Source: Burkholderiaceae bacterium
Lineage (GTDB): Bacteria; Pseudomonadota; Gammaproteobacteria; Burkholderiales; Burkholderiaceae_C
Assembly: GCA_919902775.1 (NCBI GenBank)
Contig: CAKKRJ010000007.1
Location: forward strand, 248,001-312,000
Length of the DNA: 64,000 nt
Direction of reading: 5' to 3'
Shown: positions 8,617 to 18,743 of the stretch, piece after piece
Layout of the letters: the number at the start of each line of letters is the position of its first letter
Position numbering within the stretch: the stretch's first letter is position 1
Translations under genes and position numbers: made by a program
The notes under the pieces: generated by a model
Told to the model about the DNA's origin: nothing
Databases searched by the model: none
What the model saw: only the letters and a program-made list of their open reading frames with translations

Positions 8617-9540
8617 ATGCAATTGCCCAGCTACAACCTGGCTCGGTTTGATTTTGTTTCTATTCGGTTGGCTGTCCTCTGTGCACAGACTGGTAATCTG
8701 ACAACGGCAGCACGCCAATGCAATCTGGTCGTGCCGGCTGCAAGTCGTCGCATCAAGGAACTGGAAACCGCACTGGGATGTCAACTGTTCGAACGCCATT
8801 CACGTGGTCTGGACGTGACTGCTGCCGGACGCGTGTTCATGCGACATGGGCTATCCCTGTTGCAAGAGATGGATGCCTTGGCAGCCGAGTTACATGATTT
8901 GCACCATGGGGTGATTCGCCATATACGGCTCTCGGCTGGATCAGCCGCCATCAACCAATTTTTGCCCCCATTGCTGGCTCACTATGAAGTGCTGCACCCC
9001 GAAGTGCAGGTCGATTTGACTGAACAGGTTTCCGAGCAGGTCGTGCTGGCCTTGCGGGATGGACGGGCGGATGTCGGTGTGTTTGTCCAGGGCCCACATA
9101 CCGAAGGGCTGGACGTCGTAGAGTTCCGTCAGGATGAGCTTATTCTCATCGTGCCCAAGAAGCACCGGTTGGCGCACAGCTCGCCAATCGCTTTTGCGGA
9201 CACGCTGGAGGAGCCCTGGATCAGCCTCAATTCGGGCGCGGCCTTGTTGCAGCAGCAACACAGCGCCGCATTGGCCTGTGGACGGCCTCTCAAACTGCGC
9301 ATGCAAGTAGCCAGCTTGGATGCGGTGGCACACATGGTGGTTGCGGGTCTGGGCATCGGGATGTTGCCCAAGGCAGCCGCTATGCCCCTCGTGCGTGAGA
9401 AGAAACTGGCCTGGCGACCGTTCACAGATGCCTGGGCCCAACGCCGCTTGCAATTGGGGATACGCAAAGAGGCCGATTCGGTGGTGCAAGATTTTCGCAA
9501 CCATTTGCGCCAGACTTCGCAAAACGCTAAGGCTGACTGA
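8617..9540 (+). CDS. LysR-family transcriptional regulator
   Basis: A 307-residue LTTR. The helix-turn-helix (TGNLTTAARQCNLVVPAASR) is near residues 25-44, then ELETALGCQLFERHSRGLDVTAAG. The effector domain has the GVFVQGPHTEGLDVVEF and MVVAGLGIGMLP segments typical of the family. It stands first in a same-strand series with the CoA-transferase gene 48 bases downstream, so it probably regulates this catabolic cluster. The 217 bases before it (8400-8616) contain no convincing gene. Confidence 0.9.
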   Translation: MQLPSYNLARFDFVSIRLAVLCAQTGNLTTAARQCNLVVPAASRRIKELETALGCQLFERHSRGLDVTAAGRVFMRHGLSLLQEMDALAAELHDLHHGVIRHIRLSAGSAAINQFLPPLLAHYEVLHPEVQVDLTEQVSEQVVLALRDGRADVGVFVQGPHTEGLDVVEFRQDELILIVPKKHRLAHSSPIAFADTLEEPWISLNSGAALLQQQHSAALACGRPLKLRMQVASLDAVAHMVVAGLGIGMLPKAAAMPLVREKKLAWRPFTDAWAQRRLQLGIRKEADSVVQDFRNHLRQTSQNAKAD

Positions 9541-9588
9541 GCGAGCAACAAATAGACCCATCTCGACTTGCGCAGGAAACTGCGCAGC

Positions 9589-10824
9589 ATGAATTCCCAG
9601 ACTTCGTCGCTACAAAATTCACCAAGTCCCAGTGCTTTGGCCGGGCTGAAGGTCCTCGAGCTAGGGCAGCTCATTGCCGGTCCCTTCGCGGCCAAGACCC
9701 TGGCCGACTTTGGCGCTGATGTCATCAAGATCGAACCGCCCGTCAGCGGTGATCCGTTGCGCAAATGGCGAATGCTCAAGGACGACACTTCGGTCTGGTG
9801 GCAGGTGCAGTCGAGAAACAAGCGCTCGCTGGCGCTTGATCTGCGCACATCAGAAGGGCAAGCGCTGGTGCGTCAACTGGCGCAAGAGGCCGATGTACTC
9901 ATCGAGAATTTTCGACCTGGGGCCATGGAGGGGTGGGGTCTTTCCCCCGACGAGCTGGTGGAGCGCAACCCGCGCCTGATCGTGCTGCGCATCAGCGGTT
10001 ATGGCCAGACGGGGCCTTACCGCAACCGCCCGGGCTTCGGCGTGATTGGCGAGGCCATGGGCGGATTGCGTCACCTCACCGCGGAGCCAGGCCGGGTGCC
10101 AGTTCGCGTAGGCGTGAGCATTGGGGACACGCTGGCCGCCTTGCATGGGGTGATCGGGATTCTCCTGGCGCTGCAGCACCGCCACGCCACAGGGCAAGGG
10201 CAAGTGATTGATGTGGCACTTTACGAAGCCGTCTTCAACTGCATGGAAAGTCTGTTGCCCGAATACAGCGCTTTCGGTGCCGTACGCGGTCCGGCGGGCA
10301 GTGCGCTGCCAGGCATCGCACCGACCAATGCATACCTCTGCAAGGACGGCGCCTATGCTCTGATCGCGGGCAATGGCGACAGCATTTTCAAGCGGCTCAT
10401 GGCGCTCATAGGGCGTCCTGATTTGGCCAACGCCCCGTCGCTGGCTGACAACGCCGGGCGCGTAGCGCGGGTGCAGGAGTTGGATGAGGCGATTGGTGCC
10501 TGGACTGCCCAGCATTCAGTTCAGGCTGTGCTCGATGCACTGGAGCAAGCCGCTGTCCCCGCTGGAAAGATCTACACCGTTGCGGACATTGCAACCGACC
10601 CGCATTACGCCTCACGTGGGATGCTGCAAGAGGTGCAGTTGGCGGATGGGAGTGCACTGACTGTGCCGGGCATCGTCCCCAAGCTCTCGCGCACACCTGG
10701 AAGTCAGCGCTGCAAAGCGCCAGACTTGGGGCAAGACACGCATCGGATTTTGTCGGAGATGGGTTTGAGTGCAGCGCAGATCGAGGATCTGCGTGCGCGT
10801 GGGATTGTTGGAGGCAAGGCATGA
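9589..10824 (+). CDS. CaiB/BaiF (family III) CoA-transferase
   Basis: A 411-residue family III CoA-transferase. It begins with LKVLELGQLIAGPFAA and contains IKIEPP, RNKRSLALDL, LIENFRPGAMEGWG and ISGYGQTGPY. The catalytic aspartate is Asp180 in SIGDTLAAL. The family moves CoA between carboxylic acids through an aspartyl-CoA anhydride. The open frame begins at a TTG at 9568, but ATG at 9589 fits the family start better. The stop overlaps the next start (ATGA, 10821-10824). With the lyase downstream it probably activates the acid that the lyase then cleaves. Confidence 0.88.
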   Translation: MNSQTSSLQNSPSPSALAGLKVLELGQLIAGPFAAKTLADFGADVIKIEPPVSGDPLRKWRMLKDDTSVWWQVQSRNKRSLALDLRTSEGQALVRQLAQEADVLIENFRPGAMEGWGLSPDELVERNPRLIVLRISGYGQTGPYRNRPGFGVIGEAMGGLRHLTAEPGRVPVRVGVSIGDTLAALHGVIGILLALQHRHATGQGQVIDVALYEAVFNCMESLLPEYSAFGAVRGPAGSALPGIAPTNAYLCKDGAYALIAGNGDSIFKRLMALIGRPDLANAPSLADNAGRVARVQELDEAIGAWTAQHSVQAVLDALEQAAVPAGKIYTVADIATDPHYASRGMLQEVQLADGSALTVPGIVPKLSRTPGSQRCKAPDLGQDTHRILSEMGLSAAQIEDLRARGIVGGKA

Positions 10825-11762
10825 AGCAACGGATTTATTTCAACGAAGTGGTGACCCGTGACGGCTTCCAGATGGAGCCAGCGTTCGTGCCCACCGAGGC
10901 CAAGATTGCGTTGATCAACGATTTGAGTCAGTGTGGTTATGCCAAGATCGAAGTGACCTCCTTCACCTCGGCCAAAGCCATTCCAATGCTGCGCGACGCA
11001 GAAGAAGTGATGGGCCGGATTCAACGTGTCAGCGGGGTGGAGTACACGGTATTGGTCCCCAATTTGCGCGGCGCCGAACGGGCCATGGATGTGAAACCAG
11101 ATGAATTCAATCTGGTGATGTCTACTTCGGAGACGCACAACCTGTCGAACCTGCGCATGCCTCGAGAAAACAGCTTTTCCACCCTGCGCGAAGTGATGGA
11201 GCGGTTTGGAACTCAGGTGCCCATCAATGTGTCTCTTTCGGCATGCTTTGGTTGCCCGATGGAAGGCGATGTGCCGCAAGCTGAAGTGATGCGCTGGGCT
11301 CAGCGCTTTGCTGATCTTGGCGTGCGCGGTCTGACGATCTGCGACACCACCGGCATGGCCCAGCCACGCCAAGTGGCGACCATGTGCGAGGCATTGCGTC
11401 ACCGGTTCCCCGACTTGCAGCTCACACTGCACTTTCACAACACCCGTGGCATGGGTTTGGCCAATGTGCTGGCGGCGGTGCAGTCGGGCATCGACCGTTT
11501 CGATGGCTCGCTGGGGGGGCTGGGGGGCTGCCCCTATGCCCCTGGAGCCAGCGGCAACATTTGCAGTGAAGATGCGATCCACATGCTCGATGCGATGGGC
11601 TGCAACACCGGCATCGATTTGCAAAGCTTGTTGCTCATTGCGCGTCAACTTCCAGAGATTGTGGGACACGCGGTCCCTGGCCAAGTGGCGAAAAGTGGTC
11701 GAATCACCGATTTGCATCCCGCACCTGAATCGGTTGCACAACTTCAAAAGGAATTTTCATGA
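10821..11762 (+). CDS. hydroxymethylglutaryl-CoA lyase-like enzyme
   Basis: A 313-residue DRE-TIM barrel lyase. It shows VVTRDGFQ near the N-terminus, the metal-binding HFHNTRGMGLAN motif, and the HMG-CoA lyase signature GGLGGCPYAPGASGN with its catalytic cysteine. Family members cleave 3-hydroxy-3-methylglutaryl-CoA to acetyl-CoA and acetoacetate, or related 3-hydroxyacyl-CoA thioesters. It is linked by four-base ATGA overlaps both to the CoA-transferase before it and to the VOC protein after it. The exact substrate is not evident, since bacterial paralogues act on several branched hydroxy acids. Confidence 0.85.
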   Translation: MKQRIYFNEVVTRDGFQMEPAFVPTEAKIALINDLSQCGYAKIEVTSFTSAKAIPMLRDAEEVMGRIQRVSGVEYTVLVPNLRGAERAMDVKPDEFNLVMSTSETHNLSNLRMPRENSFSTLREVMERFGTQVPINVSLSACFGCPMEGDVPQAEVMRWAQRFADLGVRGLTICDTTGMAQPRQVATMCEALRHRFPDLQLTLHFHNTRGMGLANVLAAVQSGIDRFDGSLGGLGGCPYAPGASGNICSEDAIHMLDAMGCNTGIDLQSLLLIARQLPEIVGHAVPGQVAKSGRITDLHPAPESVAQLQKEFS

Positions 11763-12151
11763 TCGATCACCTCGACCATTTGGTGCTCACCACTGCGCGC
11801 GAAGCCGCCTGTGTGGATTTCTATACCCGTGTGCTTGGCATGCAACTCGAAACTTTCGTGGGCGGTACGCCTCCTGTGGAGCGCCGCGCTTTCAAGTTCG
11901 GCAACCAGAAGATCAACCTGCATGTGCAGGGAAACGAGTTCGAACCGAAGGCCCATCTACCCGTGCCGGGTGCACTTGATTTGTGCTTCATTGTGCAGAT
12001 GCCTTTGGAAGATGTGGTTGCGCGACTGCAGGCCTGCAACTGGCCAATCATCGAAGGCCCGGTGGTGCGCACAGGTGCAAGCGCCAAGATCCGATCGGTC
12101 TATGTGCGTGATCCCGACTTCAATTTGATTGAACTGTCTGTGCTGATCTGA
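11759..12151 (+). CDS. VOC (glyoxalase-fold) family protein
   Basis: A 130-residue single vicinal-oxygen-chelate domain protein. It starts IDHLDHLVLTT with the first metal-type histidine, has FYTRVLGMQLE, and ends RSVYVRDPDFNLIELSV with the family glutamate. Such proteins are glyoxalases, extradiol dioxygenases, epimerases or resistance proteins; the operon suggests an isomerase or epimerase step on a CoA ester or hydroxy acid, but that is only inference. Start ATG at 11759 overlaps the lyase stop by four bases. Confidence 0.8.
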   Translation: MIDHLDHLVLTTAREAACVDFYTRVLGMQLETFVGGTPPVERRAFKFGNQKINLHVQGNEFEPKAHLPVPGALDLCFIVQMPLEDVVARLQACNWPIIEGPVVRTGASAKIRSVYVRDPDFNLIELSVLI

Positions 12152-12178
12152 TGGATTGAAATAAACGAGGAGACCCAT

Positions 12179-13159
12179 ATGCAACGACGTCAATGTATTT
12201 TCACAACGGCAGGCATCGCGCTGGTCATGATGCTGGGGCATGCAGCGCAGGCCCAGGGCAAATTCCCGGACCGCACCATCACCATCGTGGTCCCCAGTGC
12301 ACCGGGGGGCACGACCGACTTCACCGCACGTCTGATTGCCGAGCCCTTGTCTCGCGCACTGGGCCAGGCGGTGGTGGTGGACAACAGAGCAGGCGCTGCA
12401 GGCAACATCGGCAACCAAATGGTGGCCAAAGCCAAGCCGGATGGCTATACGCTTTTGCTGGCTTACAGCGGCTACCAGGTGGGGAACCCCCACCTGTTCA
12501 AAAAAGCGGGCTGGGACCCGATCAAGGATTTCGCACCTGTGGCCATGCTCACACGTGCGCCGCAGGTGGTGGCGGCACGCTCGGGTTTGCCTGTGAACAA
12601 CTTGCGGGAACTGGTTGCTTACGCCAAAGCCAATCCGGACAAACTCAACTACGCGTCGTCGGGCAATGGTTCCATCCAGCACATTGCGGGCGAACTGTTC
12701 AAACAGATGACAGGGACGTCTATTGCGCACGTGCCCTACAAAGGGGCGGGACCGGCAGTGCAGGACTTGCTGGGAGGGCAAGTTGACTTGTTTTTCACCA
12801 CGCCAGCATCGGTAGTGAATCACATCAAGGCTGAAAAGCTCAAGGGCTTGGCAGTGACCAGCCATGCGCGCCTCAGTTCATTGCCCAACGTACTCACAAC
12901 GCATGAGTCAGACCTCAAAGAATTTACCCTCGATACTTGGTTTGCCTTGTATGCGCCTGCGGGTACACCCAACGAAGTGGTGCAGCAACTCAACAACGAA
13001 ATTTCCAAGATCCTGGCTTCACCCGAGGTGAGGAAGAAAGCCGAAGATGCGGGCACCTTGGTGGACCACATGGGGCCTGCACAACTGGGTGAATACACGC
13101 GCAAGGAATTGGCCTACTGGGGTCGTGTGATCAACGAGGCCAAGATTTCAGCAGACTGA
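12179..13159 (+). CDS. Bug-family (tripartite tricarboxylate) solute-binding protein
   Basis: A 326-residue periplasmic binding protein with a signal peptide (MQRRQCIFTTAGIALVMMLG, cleavage near AQAQG). The mature start FPDRTITIVVPSAPGGTTDFTAR is the Bug/TctC hallmark, followed by VDNRAGAAGNIG. Bug proteins bind carboxylates and related small anions. No TctA/TctB membrane genes are present, which is common for orphan Bug genes in Burkholderiales. A GAGGAG ribosome-binding site precedes the ATG. As the last gene of the LysR-led cluster it probably captures the substrate degraded by the preceding enzymes. Confidence 0.9.
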   Translation: MQRRQCIFTTAGIALVMMLGHAAQAQGKFPDRTITIVVPSAPGGTTDFTARLIAEPLSRALGQAVVVDNRAGAAGNIGNQMVAKAKPDGYTLLLAYSGYQVGNPHLFKKAGWDPIKDFAPVAMLTRAPQVVAARSGLPVNNLRELVAYAKANPDKLNYASSGNGSIQHIAGELFKQMTGTSIAHVPYKGAGPAVQDLLGGQVDLFFTTPASVVNHIKAEKLKGLAVTSHARLSSLPNVLTTHESDLKEFTLDTWFALYAPAGTPNEVVQQLNNEISKILASPEVRKKAEDAGTLVDHMGPAQLGEYTRKELAYWGRVINEAKISAD

Positions 13160-13209
13160 TTGGGGGGCCGATTTTCAACCGGCGGCAACACCCAGGTGAA
13201 TGCGCGTGT

Positions 13210-13827
13210 TCAGCGCAGCCCGTGCCGCCCCAGCAAGTGCGCCAGTTCCACCGCTGAGGCCACCCCCATCTTGGCGAACAGGTTGGCGCGGTGGAATTCC
13301 ACCGTGCGCGGGGTGATGCCCAGGTGTTCGGCGATGTTCTTGTTGTAATGCCCGGCCAGCAACTCGTCGAGCACCTCGCGCTCGCGTTGGCTCAGTTGGG
13401 CCAGGGCCTCGCGCAATTGTTGCGCCTGGCGCGATTCGTCGCTCTGCACGGCGGCCAGGGCGGCCTCCACCTTGTCCACCAGCACGTTGTTCTGGAACGG
13501 CTTTTCCAAAAAATCCCAGGCCCCATCCTTGACCGCAGCCACGGCCATGCCGACATCGCCGTGGCCGGTGATGAACAGCACCGGCCACGGGCAGTTCAAG
13601 GCTTTGAGCTGCTCGAAGGTGCTCAAACCCGAGACCGGCGCCATGCGGATGTCGAGCAAGACCACGGCCGGTGGCCAGCCCGCGCCCGCAGCACCGGCAC
13701 CGAGGGCCTGTAAAAAGACGTCGCCGCCGCTCCAGGTCTGGGTAGGCAGGCCGCGCGAGTCGAGCAGCCAGGCCAGCGCGTCGCGGAAATCGGGGTCGTC
13801 GTCGACGATGTGGATGATCGGGTTCAT
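13210..13827 (-). CDS. FixJ/DctR-like response regulator
   Basis: A 205-residue two-domain regulator. The receiver domain has the acidic pair at Asp10/Asp11, the phosphoacceptor Asp59 in VVLLDIRM, the switch threonine in ITGHGD and Lys in LEKPF. A LuxR-type helix-turn-helix follows (LSQREREVLDELLAGHYNKNIAEHLG, here described by its ends). It overlaps the kinase gene by ATGA at 13824-13827, so the two proteins form a pair. The neighbouring divergent TRAP genes are the probable target, as in DctS/DctR systems for C4-dicarboxylates. The start at 13827 (MNPIIHIVDDD) is set by the receiver domain. Confidence 0.88.
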   Translation of the reverse strand: MNPIIHIVDDDPDFRDALAWLLDSRGLPTQTWSGGDVFLQALGAGAAGAGWPPAVVLLDIRMAPVSGLSTFEQLKALNCPWPVLFITGHGDVGMAVAAVKDGAWDFLEKPFQNNVLVDKVEAALAAVQSDESRQAQQLREALAQLSQREREVLDELLAGHYNKNIAEHLGITPRTVEFHRANLFAKMGVASAVELAHLLGRHGLR

Positions 13828-15881
13828 GGCGGCAGAGTGTCTGTGCTGGGGTCTGGGGTGGCAGGTTCGGTGGTCAGCGGCAGCCACAGCGTGAACAGGG
13901 CACCGCCCAGCACGCTGTCGGTGTCGACTTCGATGCGGCCGTGGTGGGCTTCCACCACCGAACGGCAGATCGCCAGACCCATGCCCATGCCGCCGTCCTT
14001 GCCGCTGTAAAACGCGCTGAAGATGTGCTCCCGCTGGGCTGGCGACACGCCCGGGCCCGAGTCGCCCACCGCGATGCCCACCTCGTCGGCGCGGCGCAGC
14101 AGGGCCACGCGCACGGCGGCGGCGCGCCCTGTGTCGGCCATGTGGGCCAGGGCCCAGTGCACGGCATTGCTGGCCACATTGCGCACCGCGTGTTCGAGCA
14201 GGTCGGGGTCGGCGTCAATCCAGGTGTCTTGCGGGCCCAGGCTCCAGCGCCAGCGCAACGGGTGGTCGCGCTGCAAAGGTTTGAGCACCCGTGAGAGGTA
14301 GCTGCGCAGCTCCAGCGGGGCGCGGCTCATTTCGCGTTGCCGCGCAAAGGCGTTCACGCGCTGGATGATGCGCCCGGCGTTGTCGGCCAGGCCTGCCATG
14401 CGGGCCACCACCGGGGTCACCTCGGGCAGGCCGATGCGGCCACCTTCGAGCCGATTGAGCAGGCCGGTGGCAAAACCGCTGAGCGCCCCCAGCGGCTGGT
14501 TGAGCTCGTGCGCCAAGGTCGAGGCCACCTCGCCCACCGCCACCAGCCGGCCCAGGGCTTCGAGCTTGTCGTGCTGCTGGGCTGCCAGGCGTTCGGCCCG
14601 TTTGCGTTCGCTCACGTCCAGCACCGAACTCATCCAGCCCAGTTGCACCTCATCGGCGTTGCGCAGCGGGGCCTGGTGCACCAGCACGTCGATCAGCTGG
14701 CCGTCGCGGTGCTGGAACTGCAGCTCGACTCCCCGGGCCTCGGTGCCCTGGCGCATCAGCTCGTGGTGCACCAGGCTCAGTTCGTCGGCCTGCTCGGTCG
14801 GCCAATACGGCAGTGGGGCACTGCGGCCAATGAGCTCCTGGGGTGCGTAACCCACCAGGCGGCAAAACGCCGGGTTGGCATACAGCAGGCGGCCGTGCAG
14901 GTCCCAGGCGCGCAAACCGGTGGTCACGGCGTTTTCCATGGCTTGGCGCAGGGCCACCTGGGCCTGCAATTCACGCTCCACACTTTGGCGTTTGACGATG
15001 TCACGCCACAGCGCCAGAACTGCCCCCAGCATGCCCAGCAAAAACAGCAAGGCGACGCCAAAGAACAAGCGCGGCAACCAGGGCGCGCGGGTGTGCAGCG
15101 TGTCCACATACAGCGCGACCTGGGTGCCCGGCATGGCCAGCTGGGCGTAATAAGAGCCATCGCGCGGACGCGGTGTGGCGGCGTCCTCGCTCAGGGCCGA
15201 GGCCAAATCGTCGATGCGTTCGATGCGGTGGGTTTGGCGAAACCAGTCGGGCAACACCGTGACCAAGCCGCGGTCCAGCGAGAGGCTGGCCAGGTAATTG
15301 CCGATGAACAGGCCGCGCTCAAACAACGGCACGGCCAGCCACAAGCGGTCGGTGCGCTGGCCCTGCGCGTCGAGCAAGGGGCCGGCGTAACTGGGGCGTC
15401 GCAAACCGCGCGCGGTGTCTTGCATGACGGCCAACACGGCGGCGTTGTGGGGGTCGAGTGCGGCGTCGGCTTGCAGTGCGGCGGCGATGGCCGTGTCCGG
15501 CTGCTCGGCCGCCAGCCAGCCGTGCGCCAGCAGCACCCCGGGCTGGTGCAGCAAGGCACCGCCACGCACCCGGTTGGCGCTGAGTGCGCTGAGCGTTTGG
15601 GCGGCGGGTGCGCCCCCCTCGCGGGCCTGGTGGTTCAGGTTGGCCAAGGTGGTCAAGTCTTCTTCCAGCCGGCGCAGGTGAAAGCGCACGGCGCGTTCGA
15701 CCCATTGGCCATCGGCCACCCGCTGACGTTCTTCCTCTTCGCGCTCAAAGGTTTGCAGGTACAGCACCAACGCCACGATGGAGCCCAACGACAGCAACAG
15801 CAAGCCCAGCACCCATGCCAGCAAGCGGCGGTTGCTGCGTTCGGTGCGCAGGCCGTTGCGCTGCAGCAGCGCAAAATCCAT
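13824..15881 (-). CDS. DctS-like sensor histidine kinase
   Basis: A 685-residue membrane kinase. Two transmembrane segments, at about residues 20-43 and 271-293, flank a periplasmic sensor region. A PAS domain covers about 312-425, the dimerisation/phosphoacceptor helix has AHELNQPLGALSG with His458, and the ATPase domain carries the N box (RNVASNAVHWAL) and the GDSGPGVSP G box. The layout matches DctS/DctB kinases that control C4-dicarboxylate uptake. The ATG at 15881 is chosen because the open frame beyond it is only antisense to the dctP gene. It is divergent from the TRAP genes across 84 bases. Confidence 0.88.
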   Translation of the reverse strand: MDFALLQRNGLRTERSNRRLLAWVLGLLLLSLGSIVALVLYLQTFEREEEERQRVADGQWVERAVRFHLRRLEEDLTTLANLNHQAREGGAPAAQTLSALSANRVRGGALLHQPGVLLAHGWLAAEQPDTAIAAALQADAALDPHNAAVLAVMQDTARGLRRPSYAGPLLDAQGQRTDRLWLAVPLFERGLFIGNYLASLSLDRGLVTVLPDWFRQTHRIERIDDLASALSEDAATPRPRDGSYYAQLAMPGTQVALYVDTLHTRAPWLPRLFFGVALLFLLGMLGAVLALWRDIVKRQSVERELQAQVALRQAMENAVTTGLRAWDLHGRLLYANPAFCRLVGYAPQELIGRSAPLPYWPTEQADELSLVHHELMRQGTEARGVELQFQHRDGQLIDVLVHQAPLRNADEVQLGWMSSVLDVSERKRAERLAAQQHDKLEALGRLVAVGEVASTLAHELNQPLGALSGFATGLLNRLEGGRIGLPEVTPVVARMAGLADNAGRIIQRVNAFARQREMSRAPLELRSYLSRVLKPLQRDHPLRWRWSLGPQDTWIDADPDLLEHAVRNVASNAVHWALAHMADTGRAAAVRVALLRRADEVGIAVGDSGPGVSPAQREHIFSAFYSGKDGGMGMGLAICRSVVEAHHGRIEVDTDSVLGGALFTLWLPLTTEPATPDPSTDTLPP

Positions 15882-15965
15882 GCGGGGTGGGGGAGGCTCG
15901 GGGGTCACGCGTTGGCTCGGGTGTCGGCAGGGACACGGTGCTGGTTTTGCCGATAGCATAACGGC

Positions 15966-17057
15966 ATGCACCAATCTGAACGGGTTTGCACGCCAAGCCT
16001 TCGTCACCCCCTCACAGCGCCGCTGTGGCTGCGCTGTCTGCGTCTGGCCGCAGGGGTCTGGGCTTGGGGCTGGGTCTGGCTGGTGTGGGCGCTCGGTGGT
16101 GTGGCGACCACGGTGCAGGCCCAGGATGGCGCCGCGGTGCGCATACGCTTTGCCCATGTGGTGGCCGAAGACACACCCAAAGGCCAGACCGCTTTGCGGT
16201 TCAAGGCCTTGCTCGAAAGCCGCTCTGCGGGCCAGATACAGGTCGAGGTCTACCCCGGGGCGCAACTGTATGGCGACCGCGACGAGATCGAGGCGGTGCA
16301 ACTGGGCGCGGTGGAAATGCTGGCGCCTTCCTTGTCCAAATTTGGCCCGATGGGGTTTGCCGAGTTCGAATTGTTTGACCTGCCCTTTCTGTTCGCCAGC
16401 GAGTCCGATGTGCACCGCATCACCCAGGGCCCGTTGGGCCAGGTGTTGTTGCAGCGCCTGCAGCGCCAGCAGTTGGTGGGCTTGGGTTTTTTGGACAATG
16501 GCTTCAAACACATGAGTGCCAACCGCCCCTTGCTGGAGGTGGCCGACTACGCTGGTTTGCGCATGCGGGTGCAGTCCTCGCGCACCATTGCGCGGCAAAT
16601 GAGCGCCCTGGGCGTGCAGGCGGTGGACCTGCCTTTCAGCGACACCCGGCGGGCCCTGAGCCAAGGGGTGGTGGATGGCAGCGAAAACCCGGTTTCCAAT
16701 TTCTGGACCCAGCGCATGCACGAGGTGCAGACAGATCTGACCCTGACGCGGCACGGTTTCATTGGCTACGCCGTGGTCATCAATGCCCATTTTTGGCAGC
16801 ACCTGAGCGGCGCGCAGCGCCAGCAGATTCAGCAAGCGCTGGACGATGCCATTGCCTGGGGCAACAGCACGGCGGCCGGACAGAATGAAAAGGCACTGGG
16901 GGCTTTGCGCGCCGTGGGCAGCACCCGCATCCATCAACCCAGCCCGGCCCAGCGCGCGGCCTTGCGGGCGGCGGTGCAGCCGGTCTACGACGATCTGGAG
17001 CGCCGGATTGGCCGCTCCTGGCTGGCCGCGGTGCGCGACGCCCTGCCCGGCCAATAG
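15966..17057 (+). CDS. TRAP transporter solute-binding protein, DctP family (first copy)
   Basis: A 363-residue DctP-type binding protein. After a long basic leader, a hydrophobic stretch rich in Trp (about residues 28-48) ends at TTVQAQ, the likely signal cleavage. The mature part starts VRIRFAHVVAEDTPKGQTAL and has MRVQSS, the ligand arginine region, and QGVVDGSENPVSNFW, all TRAP P-subunit features. It sits next to a second, shorter dctP and divergent from the sensor kinase. It may be a second binding protein with different specificity, or a sensory partner of the kinase; that is inference. The start is uncertain because no clear ribosome-binding site precedes the ATG. Confidence 0.82.
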   Translation: MHQSERVCTPSLRHPLTAPLWLRCLRLAAGVWAWGWVWLVWALGGVATTVQAQDGAAVRIRFAHVVAEDTPKGQTALRFKALLESRSAGQIQVEVYPGAQLYGDRDEIEAVQLGAVEMLAPSLSKFGPMGFAEFELFDLPFLFASESDVHRITQGPLGQVLLQRLQRQQLVGLGFLDNGFKHMSANRPLLEVADYAGLRMRVQSSRTIARQMSALGVQAVDLPFSDTRRALSQGVVDGSENPVSNFWTQRMHEVQTDLTLTRHGFIGYAVVINAHFWQHLSGAQRQQIQQALDDAIAWGNSTAAGQNEKALGALRAVGSTRIHQPSPAQRAALRAAVQPVYDDLERRIGRSWLAAVRDALPGQ

Positions 17058-17062
17058 GGTAA

Positions 17063-18139
<1,077 letters not shown>

Positions 18140-18164
18140 TCGGGTTTTGACTCTGCAAACAGTG

Positions 18165-18192
18165 GCCCCGGACGCGCTCCGGGGCTTTTTTT
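18165..18192 (+). terminator. intrinsic terminator between dctP and dctQ
   Basis: A perfect 8-bp stem, GCCCCGGA and TCCGGGGC with loop CGCGC, is followed directly by seven Ts. It lies 25 bases after the dctP stop and 23 bases before dctQ. Partial termination here would give more binding protein than membrane subunits, as is usual in transport operons. Confidence 0.85.
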
Positions 18193-18215
18193 GATGTTGC
18201 CCGTGGAGCCCAACC

Positions 18216-18743
18216 ATGAAAATTCTTGATCACCTGGAAGAGTGGATCATCTCCTTGATGCTGCTGGCCATGACCGGCCTGACCTTTGTGCAGGTGGTGC
18301 TGCGCTATGTGTTTGACTCGGGCCTGTCCTGGGCGCACGAGCTGACCACGGTGTTCTTTGCCTTCATGATTTTTGTGGGCATGTCTTACGGCGTTCGGGT
18401 GGGCGCGCACATCGGCGTAGACGCCCTGGTGCGCCTCATGCGGGCAGGCCCGCGTCGGGCCATTTCGGTGCTGGCGGTGGTGCTGAGTCTGGTGTATGTG
18501 GGCTTTGTGTTGACCGGCTCCATCCAGTACGTCAGCAAGATGCATGACGTGGGCATCGAGTTCGACGACATGCCCATCGAGCGCTGGCAGGTGCTGATCG
18601 TGATGCCGATTGGTTATGCCTTGATGGGTTTTCGTTTTCTGCAAGTGCTGTTCAATCTGCTGACCGGTCGCACCGACAGCCTGCACCTGGCCGATGAGGC
18701 CGCCGACGCCATGAAACTCAAGGCCGAAGGAGACGCCACATGA
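18216..18743 (+). CDS. dctQ: TRAP transporter small permease DctQ
   Basis: A 175-residue membrane protein with four predicted helices. It contains the DctQ features LTFVQVVLRYVFDSGLSWAHELTT and FVGMSYGVRVGAHIGVDAL. The Q subunit packs against DctM in the sodium-driven TRAP permease. The start ATG at 18216 is 23 bases after the terminator hairpin. Its stop overlaps the dctM start (ATGA at 18740-18743), which fits translational coupling of the two membrane subunits. Confidence 0.92.
   Translation: MKILDHLEEWIISLMLLAMTGLTFVQVVLRYVFDSGLSWAHELTTVFFAFMIFVGMSYGVRVGAHIGVDALVRLMRAGPRRAISVLAVVLSLVYVGFVLTGSIQYVSKMHDVGIEFDDMPIERWQVLIVMPIGYALMGFRFLQVLFNLLTGRTDSLHLADEAADAMKLKAEGDAT

Noticed and set aside
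15882..17054. N-terminal extension of the sensor kinase to 1076 residues
   Set aside because: The extra part is antisense to the first dctP; the kinase family begins at the ATG at 15881 with its first membrane helix.
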